From NCBI GenBank assembly GCA_003993805.1, contig RSEF01000003.1, positions 109,484,900 through 109,548,899 of the forward strand: a stretch of DNA of 64,000 nt, read 5' to 3'. Position numbers and translations under genes: made by a program. Below the pieces are notes generated by a model. It had not been told where the DNA came from. It did not search any database and saw nothing but the letters and a program-made list of their open reading frames with translations. This document shows, piece after piece, positions 50,650 to 61,400 of this stretch (position 1 is the first letter of the stretch; each line of letters starts with the position of its first letter). Source of the DNA: Himantopus leucocephalus. Its lineage: Eukaryota > Chordata > Aves > Charadriiformes > Recurvirostridae.

Positions 50650-52850
50650 GCCCACCTCAAATACTGGCCCTGAATTCAGGTAGTCCTAGGTACAAGGAGG
50701 AGACATTAGCAGTGGGTACACAGCAGCAGAGCTGTGACGCCAGTCAGTGACATGGTGAGACAGCTCTCACACATGCAGAGAGCTGGAGTGGTGGGATACA
50801 GGTGCTGCTGGAAAGGCAGGGTGGGCAGATATGGAGGGGTGTGTGTATTCTCTGCAAAGGAGTGGCTCATATGTCTGGGGCTTCACTATGGGGTAGGTGT
50901 TGAACCAGCAGAGAGCCTGAGGGTTAGGGTAAGCCAATAGACCATCACCAGTGCTGTAGCAGTAGGTATCTACTCAGATGTCCTGATCAGAAGGAGGAAG
51001 CAGAAGAAGCCACCTTCTTCATCACTATCACAAGCCTTGGTGTTTGTAGCTAACTTGAATTACCTCAGTATCCTCTGGAAATGCAATACAGCTGAGCATA
51101 GGCAATCCAGGAGTTATCTGGAACTTACTGAAGATAATTTCCTGATGCAGGGGATCAAGAAACCAAACTGGGAAGATTCTCTGTTGGATCTGCTACTCAA
51201 AAATCAAGAAGAACTTGTTGTAGACGTGAAGGTCAAGGGAATCCTTGGTTGCAGTGACCATAAGATTTTGCCATTTAAAATCCTGAGAGGTGTGAGCAAG
51301 TCAAACAGCAGAATTACAACCCTGAACTTCAGAAGATCAGATTCTGGCCTGCTCAGGGACTTGCTTGACTGAATCCTGTGGGAAACTGCCTTGGTGGAGA
51401 AGGAGCTAAGGACAGATGGCTGATCTTCAAGGATGACCTCATTAGAGCACAGCAGCAGTCCGTTACAATGTGCAGAAAGTCAAGCAAGCACGGAAGAAGC
51501 CCAGCTTGGAGGAACATGGAGCTCCTGCCTGAGCTTAAATGCAGAAAGGAAGTACACTGGAGGTGGAAGCAGGGGCAGGCTCCTTGGGAGCACATGGAGC
51601 AGCAGAGTGCAGCAACCCAAAACTCAGCTGGAGCTGAAATTAGCAAGGAAGGTGAAGGACAGCAGGAGAGGTTTCTGTAAGTACACTGTCAGCAAAAGGA
51701 AGGCTAAGGAAAACATAGTCCTATTGCTTACCAGGCTGGGGGACCTAGTGATGATGCGCATGGAAAAGGATGATGTACTCAATGCCTTTTTTTTGTCTGT
51801 TTTTGCTGGTAAGATTTCCCCTCAGGATACCCAGGTCCCTAAGTGAACTAGCACAATCTGGGGGACGGAGGCAGGGCAGGCAGGAGAGGATCAAGTTAGA
51901 GAGGACTTAAGCCACTGAGATAAACACAGGTTGGTGGGATCTGGTGGGATGCACCCAAGGGTGCTGAGGGAGCTGGCTGGTCTCATTGGAGGCAGCTCTC
52001 TGCTGCCTTTGACCAGTGCTCTTTAGTGTCTTTAATAACAGAGGGTACCCCCAGCAAGATATTGCGGGACACCAGATTTAGGGGAGTGGTTAGTAGCCTG
52101 GAGGGCAGGACTGTTACTGAGAGAGACGTGGACAGGCTACAGCAATGGACTGGTGGGAACTTCATGGGGTATCCCAAAGGCCAAGGCAAAGCCCGTCCCC
52201 TGGGATAGACTCACCCCACGAGACATACTGGAGTCAAGTGGCCAGGAGCAGCAGCTGTGTGTAAATGCCCTGGGGGGCAGCAAGATGCCAGGAGGCAGCT
52301 GTGCCCCTGGGCAGCAAAGCTGGTGCAGACCCACATCAGGTTATGCACCAGCACGGGTGCCACAGCAGGGCCAGGCACTGATCGTGCCCTGCTGCTTGGC
52401 ACTGGTGAGACGGCACCAGGAGTGCAGGGTCCAGATTTGGGCTCCTGACACAGGACAGACCCTGACGCACAGGAGCAAGTCCAGTGGAGGGTCCCTGTGA
52501 TGGTCAGGGCTGGAGCCTGGGACGTACGAGGGGAGGTGGAGGGTGCTGGGCTGGTTCATCATGGGGAAGAGGAGGGTAAGGGGAGACCTCACTGCTCCCT
52601 GCAGCTGCCTGGTGGGATGATATAAGAAGAGAGAGGCAGACTCTTCTCAGAAGTCCATAAAGACAGGAAGAAGTAATGGGCACACACTGCAATGTGGGAA
52701 ATCCTAATTAGTCATTGGTCACAAATTTTTTGTGATGGTGGTGGTGTAGTACCTGACCTGGTTGCCCAAAGCAGCTGTTGGACTTTTGGATCCTTGGATT
52801 CTTGGAGGCGTTCAAGACTCATCTTGAGGAGAGACTAACTGGGTAAAATC
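50650..52850 (+). mobile_element. CR1 LINE, degenerate coding copy
   Basis: The + strand carries CR1 ORF2 similarity over about 2.2 kb in consistent order: endonuclease, connector, a remnant of the reverse transcriptase, then the C-terminal tail at about 52590-52830 (CAGCTGCCTGGTGGGATG, CTTCTCAGAAGTCCATAAAG and a GGCGTTCAAGACTCATCTT-like block). Stops and shifts break every frame. The 3' UTR and octamer tail expected after 52850 are not seen, so the 3' end is lost or unrecognisable. The left edge is approximate; the GC-rich DNA at 50100-50450 might be the 5' part of the same copy. This is older than the copy at 19934. Confidence 0.85.
50734..52208 (+). pseudogene. CR1 ORF2 pseudogene (endonuclease/RT)
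   Basis: ORF2 normally encodes an APE-type endonuclease and a reverse transcriptase that act on target DNA and CR1 RNA. Here the parts lie in several frames. 50734-50940 holds the endonuclease middle (LHYGVGVEPAESLRVRV). 51037-51372 holds its end and the connector: the usual GDFN motif reads ANLN, so an active-site Asp is lost, while SDH at 51253-51261 is kept, followed by ILRGVSKSNSRITTLNFRR and a stop. 51378-51846 continues in shifting frames to AKENIVLLL and VLNAFFLSVFAGK. At 51937-51990 a DLVGCTQGC / LRELA-like block follows. Then 52026-52208 jumps to the palm end (TEGTPSK, DTRFRGVVSSLEGRTV, RDVDRLQQW). The RT segments between are deleted and the FADD position is degenerate. Not functional. 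Confidence 0.85.
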
Positions 52851-53175
52851 AGACTGAAACTAAAATACACTTCATTAGTACCCAGAAGACTATTCCTATT
52901 GTACATGTATACAGTTCTGTGCCGATTGCAGCATGCATATGCAAATAAACTGCAGGCTAATTATACACTGTTTTCACATAATATAATAAAATTATGGGCG
53001 TGCACTTTGTTTCACACACCTATGCATACTGGAAATGTTTTAGATCTGAGGAAATTACTTTTATTTCAGAAGAAGAGAGACAAATCAGGACAGAGTAAGT
53101 AAATTTTTAACCACCTGTCTCCTCAAAACATGCTTTCAACATTCAGGCTTTGAGTTGAACCCCACAGCATCTTAC

Positions 53176-53180
53176 CTTCT
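53176..53180. repeat. Left target-site duplication of solo LTR
   Basis: CTTCT abuts the TG end of the LTR and is repeated exactly at 53551-53555 after the CA end. Chance agreement of 5 bases at precisely these positions is about 1 in 1000, so the element's edges are well fixed. Confidence 0.85.
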
Positions 53181-53550
53181 TGTCTGGGTCCAGCAGGCAT
53201 GGGGTTAATTTCCTAAAGAATCTGGCCCAGGACACAGGTATTCCATACCATGTGAGTCATGCCCGGGCTACAGGGGGAGCTGGCCGGGACAGGGGGCAGG
53301 AGGTCGCGGCTCGGAGTGGGCTGGGGTTGCCTGGGTCCGGTGGGTGAGCGGTGATACCGTAATCGTGTTTGTGCATTCTTCTGTCGGTGTTACTGTTGTT
53401 GTTTTTCTCTATCCTTTGCTGTTCTGTTAAACTGCCATTATCTCAACCCTCAAGTTTTCCCTTTTTCTTCCGATTCTTCCCCACGGCTGTGGGCATTTCG
53501 TGACTGGCTGTGTGGTTCTTTGTTGCTGGCTGAGGCCAAAACCACGACAC
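53181..53550 (+). mobile_element. Avian ERVL-like solo LTR with 5-bp TSD
   Basis: The element begins TGTCTGGGTCCAGCAGGCAT and GGGGTTAATTTCC, matching the start of a common avian LTR family, and ends GGCCAAAACCACGACA. Inside are TATTCCATACCATGTGAGTC (U3), a GC-rich GGAGCTGGCCGGGACAGG region, and CATTATCTCAACCCTCAAG with TTCCGATTCTTCCCCAC near the 3' end. The 5 bases CTTCT flank both sides (53176-53180 and 53551-53555), an exact target-site duplication of the length typical for ERVL. The ends are TG...CA. At 370 bp it is shorter than related copies, with an internal loss in U3 and no evident TATA box. No internal viral genes are present, so two LTRs have recombined to one. Confidence 0.9.
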
Positions 53551-53555
53551 TTCTA
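53551..53555. repeat. Right target-site duplication of solo LTR
   Basis: CTTCT directly follows the terminal ACGACA of the LTR and matches the 5 bases before its TG start at 53181. Confidence 0.85.
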
Positions 53556-53625
53556 AAGATGGAAAACAAGAAAACATAGACAAAATGTATAGCAGTACTT
53601 GGACAGCATGTGTTGTCTGATTCTG

Positions 53626-53795
53626 AGTTTATACATTACTATAAAGGTAAACAATACTTAGGTTTCCTCTGCAGGCCTGCTGAAGTGGAAACCCTGCAAT
53701 GTTCTTGGGGAGTTTATACATTACTATAAAGGTAAACAATACTTAGGTTTCCTCTGCAGGCCTGCTGAAGTGGAAACCCTGCAATGTTCTTGGGG
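53626..53795 (+). repeat. Exact 85-bp tandem duplication
   Basis: Bases 53626-53710 and 53711-53795 are identical over all 85 positions. The unit is not LTR or CR1 sequence; it starts 71 bp after the solo LTR's target-site duplication. Each unit contains the 10-bp palindrome GCAGGCCTGC (53671-53680 and 53756-53765) inside 7-bp inverted arms GGTTTCC/GGAAACC (53661-53667 with 53687-53693, and the same plus 85). Absence of any difference means the duplication is recent or still polymorphic, or that the assembly duplicated it. Confidence 0.98.
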
Positions 53796-54811
53796 AAACA
53801 AGAAGGCCATTCCCATTCAACTGTATACGAAGGGGTGGCAGAGATGGATAAGGACTTCCAAATTCATGCCTCACAGCACAAGGAAAGAGAAAGGCAAGTT
53901 GATTTCTTAGCCAAGCCCTGCCTTCAGGAGCAGAGGCTCAGAAACTTGTGATTTTAACAGGGATTCAGTGGCACCATCTCCAGCCCAGCCCCAACTCAAG
54001 CTCCCTATCAACCTGGAGTGAGTCAGGAAGAAATCCTCATGCCAAATTTGTTGCATGCGAGGAATGACGTTCATGTCTTCTCTATGGCTTTCCATGGATT
54101 ATAGACCTATGGCTTCACCTCCTCCCCCAAGACTGCAGCACTGCTTACATTGCAGTGTTTACGAAATCTTAATGACTTTGCAAATGGTCTTGTGAGTTCT
54201 GATCACTCTTGAAAATGTAAGAAAGCAAGAGTAACGTCTGTTGAAACAAAAGTCAGTCAGCCAGCCTTTGCTGCTCAGCTTTTGCTACCCAATCTGTTAT
54301 GACTGTCACAACAAATCGTCAGACTGTCACAATAAATGGTCCAAGTTTAGGATGTTGTTTTGTTTAGCCTTATGAAATACTTTTAAGCACATTTTAGTAG
54401 CAGAGTATAATTAAAGTATCGCAAATGAATTCCCAAAGAGGGGACTAAGTTACACAGCAGTTTCAAATTACTAGAATAGGGTTTTTGGATACTTGGAGTG
54501 ACTGCAAATTGCCACAGTTGGGAATACTAAGCAAATAAATATTGATTAGGAAACCATTTCCTGAAAATCAGCAAACTAGGAATGTGAAGATTTCATTTGC
54601 TTATTCAAATTACTTAATTGGTAATTACTACTCTTATGCAAGTTAAGCTAGTGCAGCCTGCCAAATATTTGCCCCATTAGAGGAAGAAAGCCTGGTGTTT
54701 ATTCCAAGAAATGACAATGCCTAACCATTAGTATATTTTTCATTAGGTACACTCTTCTGTCTGATTTTCCACAGATGTCTGTCATTTTTCTCTTTCTCCT
54801 TTTTTTTACAG

Positions 54812-55079
54812 CCTGGAATTGTCTCTGAGCAGAGATATTAATTTGGTTTCAGTTCTCACTCCTTTTCCAGACACTGATGGGCCCACGGCCCTTTATAAGG
54901 TCTGTCACCATCTGTCCAACCCTCTGTGTCAACTGTCTCTGCAGCCATCCCTTGTGCATTTTGATGTCACTCAGCATGGTCAAAACCAAACCCTTCTGAA
55001 ACCATACTTCTCAAGCCTGCCTTCATCTCCAAAACCACCACCAGCAGCAGCGTGGGCCACTCATCATTCAGACCTATGA
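54812..55079 (+). other. Candidate 3'-terminal exon (speculative)
   Basis: A long pyrimidine tract (54786-54807) ending in ACAG at 54808-54811 is a strong splice acceptor on the + strand. Downstream, one frame is open for 88 codons to a TGA at 55077-55079. It reads LSLSRDINLVSVLTPFPDT near the start and ends in a Pro/Ala-rich segment (SSPKPPPAAAWATHHSDL). I recognise no domain and see no polyadenylation signal close by. A pyrimidine-rich tract followed by AG arises easily in this C/T-rich stretch, so chance is the leading alternative. If transcribed it could equally be a non-coding RNA exon. Confidence 0.15.
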
Positions 55080-56602
55080 CCTTGGTCGTCCTTGACCTGT
55101 CCTCCTTCTGACCCATAGCTACATCTTCTTGTTCCCGTCAAACATTCTCAGAGGGACTATCCTTTCCTTCACCATACACAGAGAACTTCCCACCCGTGTC
55201 CTTGTGTTTCTCTGTCCTGTCTTTCTTCACATGCACATTTTTCTTTCACACAGGAGATGAATGCCTACTGATTTCCCATCCTTCTGACTGCTTCTTTGTT
55301 AGAGTTTTGAATAATTTCATTAGCTCCTATCGCATTCCTTGACTTCTTCATGAGCATGTCTTTGATTCTTCCCACTGATCTGCTTGTCATCCTCTGCCCT
55401 GTCTGGTACTTCCCTAACATGCTGTGGCAGCAATTTCAGTACACCACTCTCTCTCCTTTTGTTCTTTTTCAGTTTTCCATGCTAGTACACGAGCCCCTAG
55501 AATATAGTGCTTTGATTAAATTTCACTGAAATTTTGAATTTTAAAAGGTGCGGGCAAGATTTCCAGATCAGAGAGTGGCTAAAATACAGATTATCAGGAT
55601 GTCAGTAGATTCTGACAGGGTCAAAAATGTCACCGAATGCCCACCCCAGTCTTTAACTCCTTCCCTAAAAGTCAGCTTCTAAGCACTTGCTGAGAAAAGC
55701 CAGGAAGAGCTAGGATGTCCATGACACTGTAACCAGTATCAAGTCTGCAGGCCAGAGAAAAAAGCTGCCAATAGTCTGCAACTGATATAACTGGAGAAGT
55801 GTTCTTGGAGTGCACAGTCATCCTAACTCCTGTCCTGAAACGCTTGCATTTCACACGTGCCAGACTGCATGCAATTTGAGCGTGGAAAAGTTTTGTGTTT
55901 TGGGACCTGGCATATTGAAGAAGTTATTAGAACTGATGAAATAACAGTATGTCATATGGAAAATATTATCATTTATACTAGGCTTTCATATATGCTTACA
56001 TTGCAGAACATTGCAGAAGCAAGCAAAAATTACGGGGTTTTTCAAAATTATAGAAGAAAGATTTTTAATTATTTTTGTGTAAGGAAGGGACAGGAAGTGG
56101 CGAGTGCACTATGTAATGTAGTTAACCTTAAAAATCAATGCTATTTGTTTTGAGATTATTGTAATTGAATTAAGATTATCATTGATTATGTATACATCCA
56201 CAGAGATTAATTTTCTAGCCACATAATTGCATCACAAACAAAGATTTAGAGTTCCTTTGTATATTTTGTGTCTTAGCAAAGAATAAAAATGAGGACTGGA
56301 TCAGGCAACCTGTATATGCATAGCACTGTTAACGAGCCTACTCGTGCCAGAGAGGTTGTTGCTGTAAATAAGCCTTGCAGAAGCTGACCATGGGGTAAAG
56401 TTTGCGAAAATATCTCCTCACTGAACCAAGTCAGCCTGTGTGGGTTGGTGTACAGGATAGATCACCCTGGTCAGCAGTGCTGTAAGCTTCAGAAATTTGG
56501 ACAAAAGCTTCCAGGGACCTTCTTTGTCTTGGTTAAACACAGGCCATCTCTCTGCACTGAGTTGAACAGATACAGCATGGCCTCTCAGTCTTTTTGTTCC
56601 AG

Positions 56603-56928
56603 ACCTTACAGGCCATATTGTGGCATACACAACACTAAAAGAGAGGTCATCCCTACTGCAGAGGTCTTGCCCTCCTGATAAACAAGAATCAAGGTCAGCA
56701 GAAAAGATGTATTATCACTGCCTTTTTGATGATGTGGAACTGAAGGATGAAAACCAGTTAGCCAAACTGAAGGATGGCCAGTTAGCCAAAGTTACACAGC
56801 ATAAAGCCACATCCTTCTGGTTCCTTGGCCAACATCTGAACCACAAGCCTTCCGTCTGCTTTATCTTGAAGAGAAGTTTCAGCCTCCTTGGAAATGAAGG
56901 CCAGCAGAAACATTGTGATTCAGCTTAG
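56603..56928 (+). other. Candidate exon with in-frame repeat (speculative)
   Basis: CTCAGTCTTTTTGTTCCAG (56584-56602) is a fair 3' splice site. The frame through GTG at 56620 stays open to a stop at 56926-56928, about 109 codons. It contains an internal tandem duplication at 56738-56788 whose units are 27 and 24 bp; the length difference is a multiple of three. The frame therefore encodes ELKDENQLAK then LKDGQLAK. No domain is recognised. The frame-preserving repeat is suggestive, but one third of random indels would also keep frame. Confidence 0.12.
56738..56788 (+). repeat. Imperfect tandem duplication (27 + 24 bp)
   Basis: Units 56738-56764 and 56765-56788 share AACTGAAGGATG at the left and CCAGTTAGCCA at the right; the second lacks three bases in the A-rich middle. 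It is a small local duplication in single-copy DNA. Confidence 0.9.
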
Positions 56929-58030
56929 TAAAACAATTATCCTTAGTAAAATTATTTCCACTGGCAATAGTGTGTTCACAGAACAGCAAAGTAAGAACAT
57001 AGTTGGTGGATAAAGGAATATGAGGAAATTAGGTAGAGAATCAAATCTCTTAATTTCAAAATTCATGTAACTTACAGTTAACTAATTTCTTAGGAAAAAA
57101 TTAACTGCAGACAGTAACATGGCATCTTCAGTGACGGTGGTGGTGGTGGGTTTTTAAAGGAATTGTTTTTAAGAAAACATTTGATTGAAATGGAAAGTGG
57201 AAAGGCAGAGGATGGCTTTTCAGGGCTGATGCTTAGATTTCTGAAATCAGTGGGAAGCATGCTATATAATAACTATTGAGGTGTTGGCTCAGTTTCACAC
57301 TGGGACAAGCAGTGTGATCTGCAAGCTGGCAGAGACCAGAAGGGGCACTGGACTCCAACAGACCAGGTACTTAGCTCACATCAGTAGAGCAAACCTTTTT
57401 TTACAAAACTGAGTCTGACTAGTTCCCTGTGCTAGTACTTATAGGTTTTGGATATCCAGAAGGACTGTTTTCGACACCTGAGGTCTTTATACAATTACCA
57501 TGCTATTTGTCAGACATGCTTGCAGAATTGATCTGCAATACGCCTGGTGTCATCTATTTTACCCACCTACTAAAGATATTATCTTCATGGTGCCATATAT
57601 TGGATTTTCAAATGACATAGCCTTGAATAAACAACACGGCTTAACTTCCAAGACAGGACATTGTTTATAGAAAGACACAGATGTTCACAGATCTCTGTGG
57701 CTGTGTGTAGTGTCAAGCTGTGTTCAGGGCTCAGGAGAGCTTCCACTGCTTTATATTTACTGAATTGTTGGCTCCCACAAAATCTCCTGTTTCCTTTTCC
57801 TCTACTAGTTGTCTATCTTTTAAGCAGCCTTTCCCCCACCCCATACTTTCTTCCTTCAGAGTACCGGCACTGAGGCATTTGTAGACATCACAAGGCAGAA
57901 GAGTGGTCCAAACATTTAGATAAGCATTTTCTAAATTACATGCAATTTAGTCTTAGAATATATTTCCCTTTCACGTTTTGGATTTCTTTATCCTAATCTC
58001 TGGGGGGGTTTTAACTAAAGGTGTTCATTT

Positions 58031-58450
58031 ATAGAATTACAGAATTGCTGCAGCTGACAGGCACGTCTGGAGATCATCTAGCTGATTGATCAAAGCAGCA
58101 TGTCTTGGAGCAGGTTGCCCAGGACCATCACCAGTGAGGTTTAGAGTATCTCCAGGGATGGAGACTCCATAACCTCTCTGATCAACCTGTGCAACTGCTT
58201 GACCACCCTCCCAGCAAAAGGTGGTGGTTTTTTTAAAGTTTAAATGGAATTTACTGTGATTCAATTTGTGCCCATTGCCTCTTATCCGTTCACTGGATAC
58301 CACTGAGAAGAGTATGCCTCTGTCTTCTTTACTCCCATCTGGTTTATATACATTTGTATATGTGCATATCACCCCTAACGCCATCTTCTCTTCTCCAAAC
58401 TAAACAATTGCAGCTCTCTCAGCCTCTCCTGGCAGACAAGTTAGCTAAGT
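58031..58450 (-). mobile_element. CR1 LINE, old 5'-truncated copy
   Basis: The + strand starts ATAGAATTACAGAATTGC, a decayed antisense octamer tail. It continues through GGAGATCATCTAGCTGATTG, GAGCAGGTTGCCCAGGACC and a TCCAGGGATGGAGACTCCAT block to TTGTGCCCATTGCCTCTTAT. Near the end are CTTCTCCAAACTAAACAATTGCAGCTCTCTCAGCC-like bases. These are the CR1 3' UTR and the last part of ORF2 in reverse. An in-frame - strand run (58037-58384) is only a relic: landmarks such as RGNGHKLN and the KFHLNFKKT segment remain, but the normal stop and frame are lost. It is more diverged than the copy at 19934. Confidence 0.9.
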
Positions 58451-61400
58451 CATTGCGCAAGATTGTGTATCATTCTGAAATGATCTTACCCCAAATTATA
58501 GAAATTTAATTTTTGCATGTTATAAACAATCTGAAGAGACACCAGAATAAGGCACAGTCATGTTGAAGAATGATGGGATAACCCATCTGGATATCAATTC
58601 AGATTATTTTGGATTAAGATTCCTCTGTTTAAATCAAATTGGGTCCATTTCTGAAGTTTGAATTGTCCTCAATTTCCTTAGAAAATGGTTTTCTGTATTT
58701 TGGTTTTTTTTTCATCTCCTTTTGTCTACTACAGCCTAGTGTTTGACATTTGCATGCTTTTCATCCTTTAATCATGGCTTCATTGTGACTCTGTCAGAGA
58801 CCTAGACATGGTCAGTTTCTTTTCTGTGTTCCTCATATCCTCCTTGCATAACTATGATAAATGAATAGAAAACACTGTCATTAGCATTCACTTCTGTTAC
58901 ACTTTACAAAGGTGAAAATTATCAGCGAACCATTTAAGAAGATAAAAATGAAACATTTTTCTCATTTTCTCTATGCACTGTTATGAAAACAGACTCAGGG
59001 ACATACACACACTTCAGTCTGAAGTTGTTGACTAAATTTCACCCAAACTTTTGATTTATTCTGGTTATTCCAAAGCTTTCTCTTTTGACTAATCTAAACT
59101 AATCTAAAAATCTTTTGAGAATCTAAACAATACACATAACATTAAGATTGCCTCTCTGTAGCTAAGTGCTTATACAACTAATGATTCTTATGCAAATGCA
59201 AATTAAGTATCTAAAAGTGTAGGTGCTTTTACTCCTAAATACTATCCATTCTGTTTGTAAGAAGAGGGCAGAGCGATCTCAAGAAAAACTACTCCTTAAT
59301 CTTCTCTGTACTGGGCAGTGCATTATAGTGTTTTTGGCTGTGCAGGTTGGTCATTTGCTTTTCAGTGCAATGAAAATACTTATGCATTGAGTACAAAAGC
59401 TCCTTAAGCAGCAAGGTCTGCAGTCCTACCTTTTAGTGAGGAGGAACATCGTTTTCTCAAAGGGAATCTACTTGTGTTTGACTAGATGTGATGTGAGGCT
59501 GCAAATATCTGACTGCAAGTAACCTCAAAACCTCAAGAAACACTGTCAAGACACCATGAGTCTTTCCCTATCAGGCTTAGGTACAAAATAGGGACCTCAC
59601 AAGCCTAAGCCTGGTACAAAAAAACCACAGCCACCAGCCCAGTTCTTGGCTCTGACCTGGGGGAGCTGGATGGGATTACAGAGCAGTTACTACCTGCTCA
59701 GCTGAGGAAAGACTAGTAACGAGCTAGTGAATTATTGGCTGTGGAATGCCGAGATCCAGTAAAAACTACTAAACATTTTTTTTTATAACAGAGAAAAACC
59801 CTCGACAGAAACATTCACCGTTTATGATTCTCCATAACAGACTGCACCAGCAGCTCCCACTTGGTAGTCCTGGTGACAGAGCGTCCATTACTAGTGCATT
59901 TTCAGCTCCTTGTTCATGCAGGAAGCCAGTGGGAGTGGAAACATCACTCTTCGTAATACCCGGTTTGTAGGAAGTTGGAGGCAGTTATGGTATTCAGCAC
60001 ACCATAGAACTGATCCCCCAGAGCTTCAAGAGGATAACTTCAAAGGACATTTTATGGCATCATATGGCCATAGGAGAGAAAAAGAAGCACAGCAGCAACG
60101 ATATTTTTCTGCTGCTGGAATTGTGAGGCAGACACAGAAAAGGAGAGAAAGTAAAATCTGGAAGCTTCAGCAATACAAGTTTAAAAAGACAAAACCAAAA
60201 AAATGCCATTACCATCACTCCCATGTTGTTTAAATAAACCTTACATTGTAGGTTTGCTCTTAGAAACTTACACCATAGCTGATCACCCAAAGAAGCAGTG
60301 TAATTTCTGAAGAAACCCTTTTTATTCTTCTAGCTGGTGCTCCAAATTATGTTCTAAATTGTGTTACACTGAGAGACAGAGGAGTTGTGTGTGTGGAAGA
60401 GAGATGTCATGCACCACATGCTTATTCATTATATGAGCAGTGGACCAGAACAAAACTTCTAGAGGATATTAGCAAGTGGAGTTGCTTCCCTTCCTAACTG
60501 TCAACTGGTAAACGTCTTAAAAGTAGATAATTAGCAATTTTCTGGAAAGCCAGCTATTTTTGAAGTGTGTCAGACTGCACATTAAGACACCTGGAAACAC
60601 TGGAAATGTTTAGTAGAGGGTCTCAAACTTTTAACAAAAATTTAGCAAACCTTTTTCGGTGAAATCTAGCCTTATTGAGAGATGGTGAGGGCAATTCCTT
60701 AATGACAGTAATCAGTGGCTTAGAAAAACTCTAATGGATGATGCAGTCCAAATCCAGCTGCTGTGGGAGGTGTGAGAAAACCAAGGTCCTAACAATGTCC
60801 TACCAACTCTGACTGAAAATCTCTTGTTAATATCGGTGTCCTCACTGAATTCTTCTTGAAAGTGCTGTGTGAGCTTGGAAAAGTTGCTGGATTGTTTCTG
60901 CAAAATACAAAGAATTTAGACAAACTTCCCTAAAGTACGAGGACTAGTAAGGTGCTGCCATTTTTGAGGTTTATAAAATTAGCAGCAATAACTTTATGTT
61001 AGTAATGGTATTTTTATTGTTTTAGAAAAGATACTAGATTTTTTTCTATACTATTATTTTGAACTTGTTATGCTGGTAAGCTATTGCAAAGAACAATTGC
61101 TAGCTGTAGCTTTAAGCTTCTTCATATTTCTTTACCTGACAAACAACATAAATATGATCTTTCATGTAATCTACTTGGATGGGACAAGAGTTTTCTGCTA
61201 TTTGTCCAATGCAAAATTTGTGAAATGTTGGGTAACTGCTGGGAACCCCTACTTCCTTTCCACCCCCAAATAATGACTGCTCTAAATCTGTGCGTGTAGA
61301 CTTTAAGAAATACCACATTTTTTGGTGTGGAAGTAGAATTAATGAAGTGGAAATTGGCATCATCCCTCTATGCTCTGTTACTAGCTGCTGTGTTCTGCTG

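Larger units (their letters stand above)
53796..58030. other. Single-copy stretch with two candidate exons
   Basis: No confirmed gene. Two places have a good 3' splice-site pattern followed by an open + frame: 54812-55079 and 56603-56928, each listed below. From about 54830 to 55480 the + strand is unusually C/T-rich. A (TGG)n run lies at 57138-57150. The rest is AT-rich and featureless. Confidence 0.5.

Noticed and set aside
53796..58030. Retropseudogene with poly(A) tail
   Set aside because: No stretch combines a long intronless reading frame, a terminal A-tract and flanking direct repeats.
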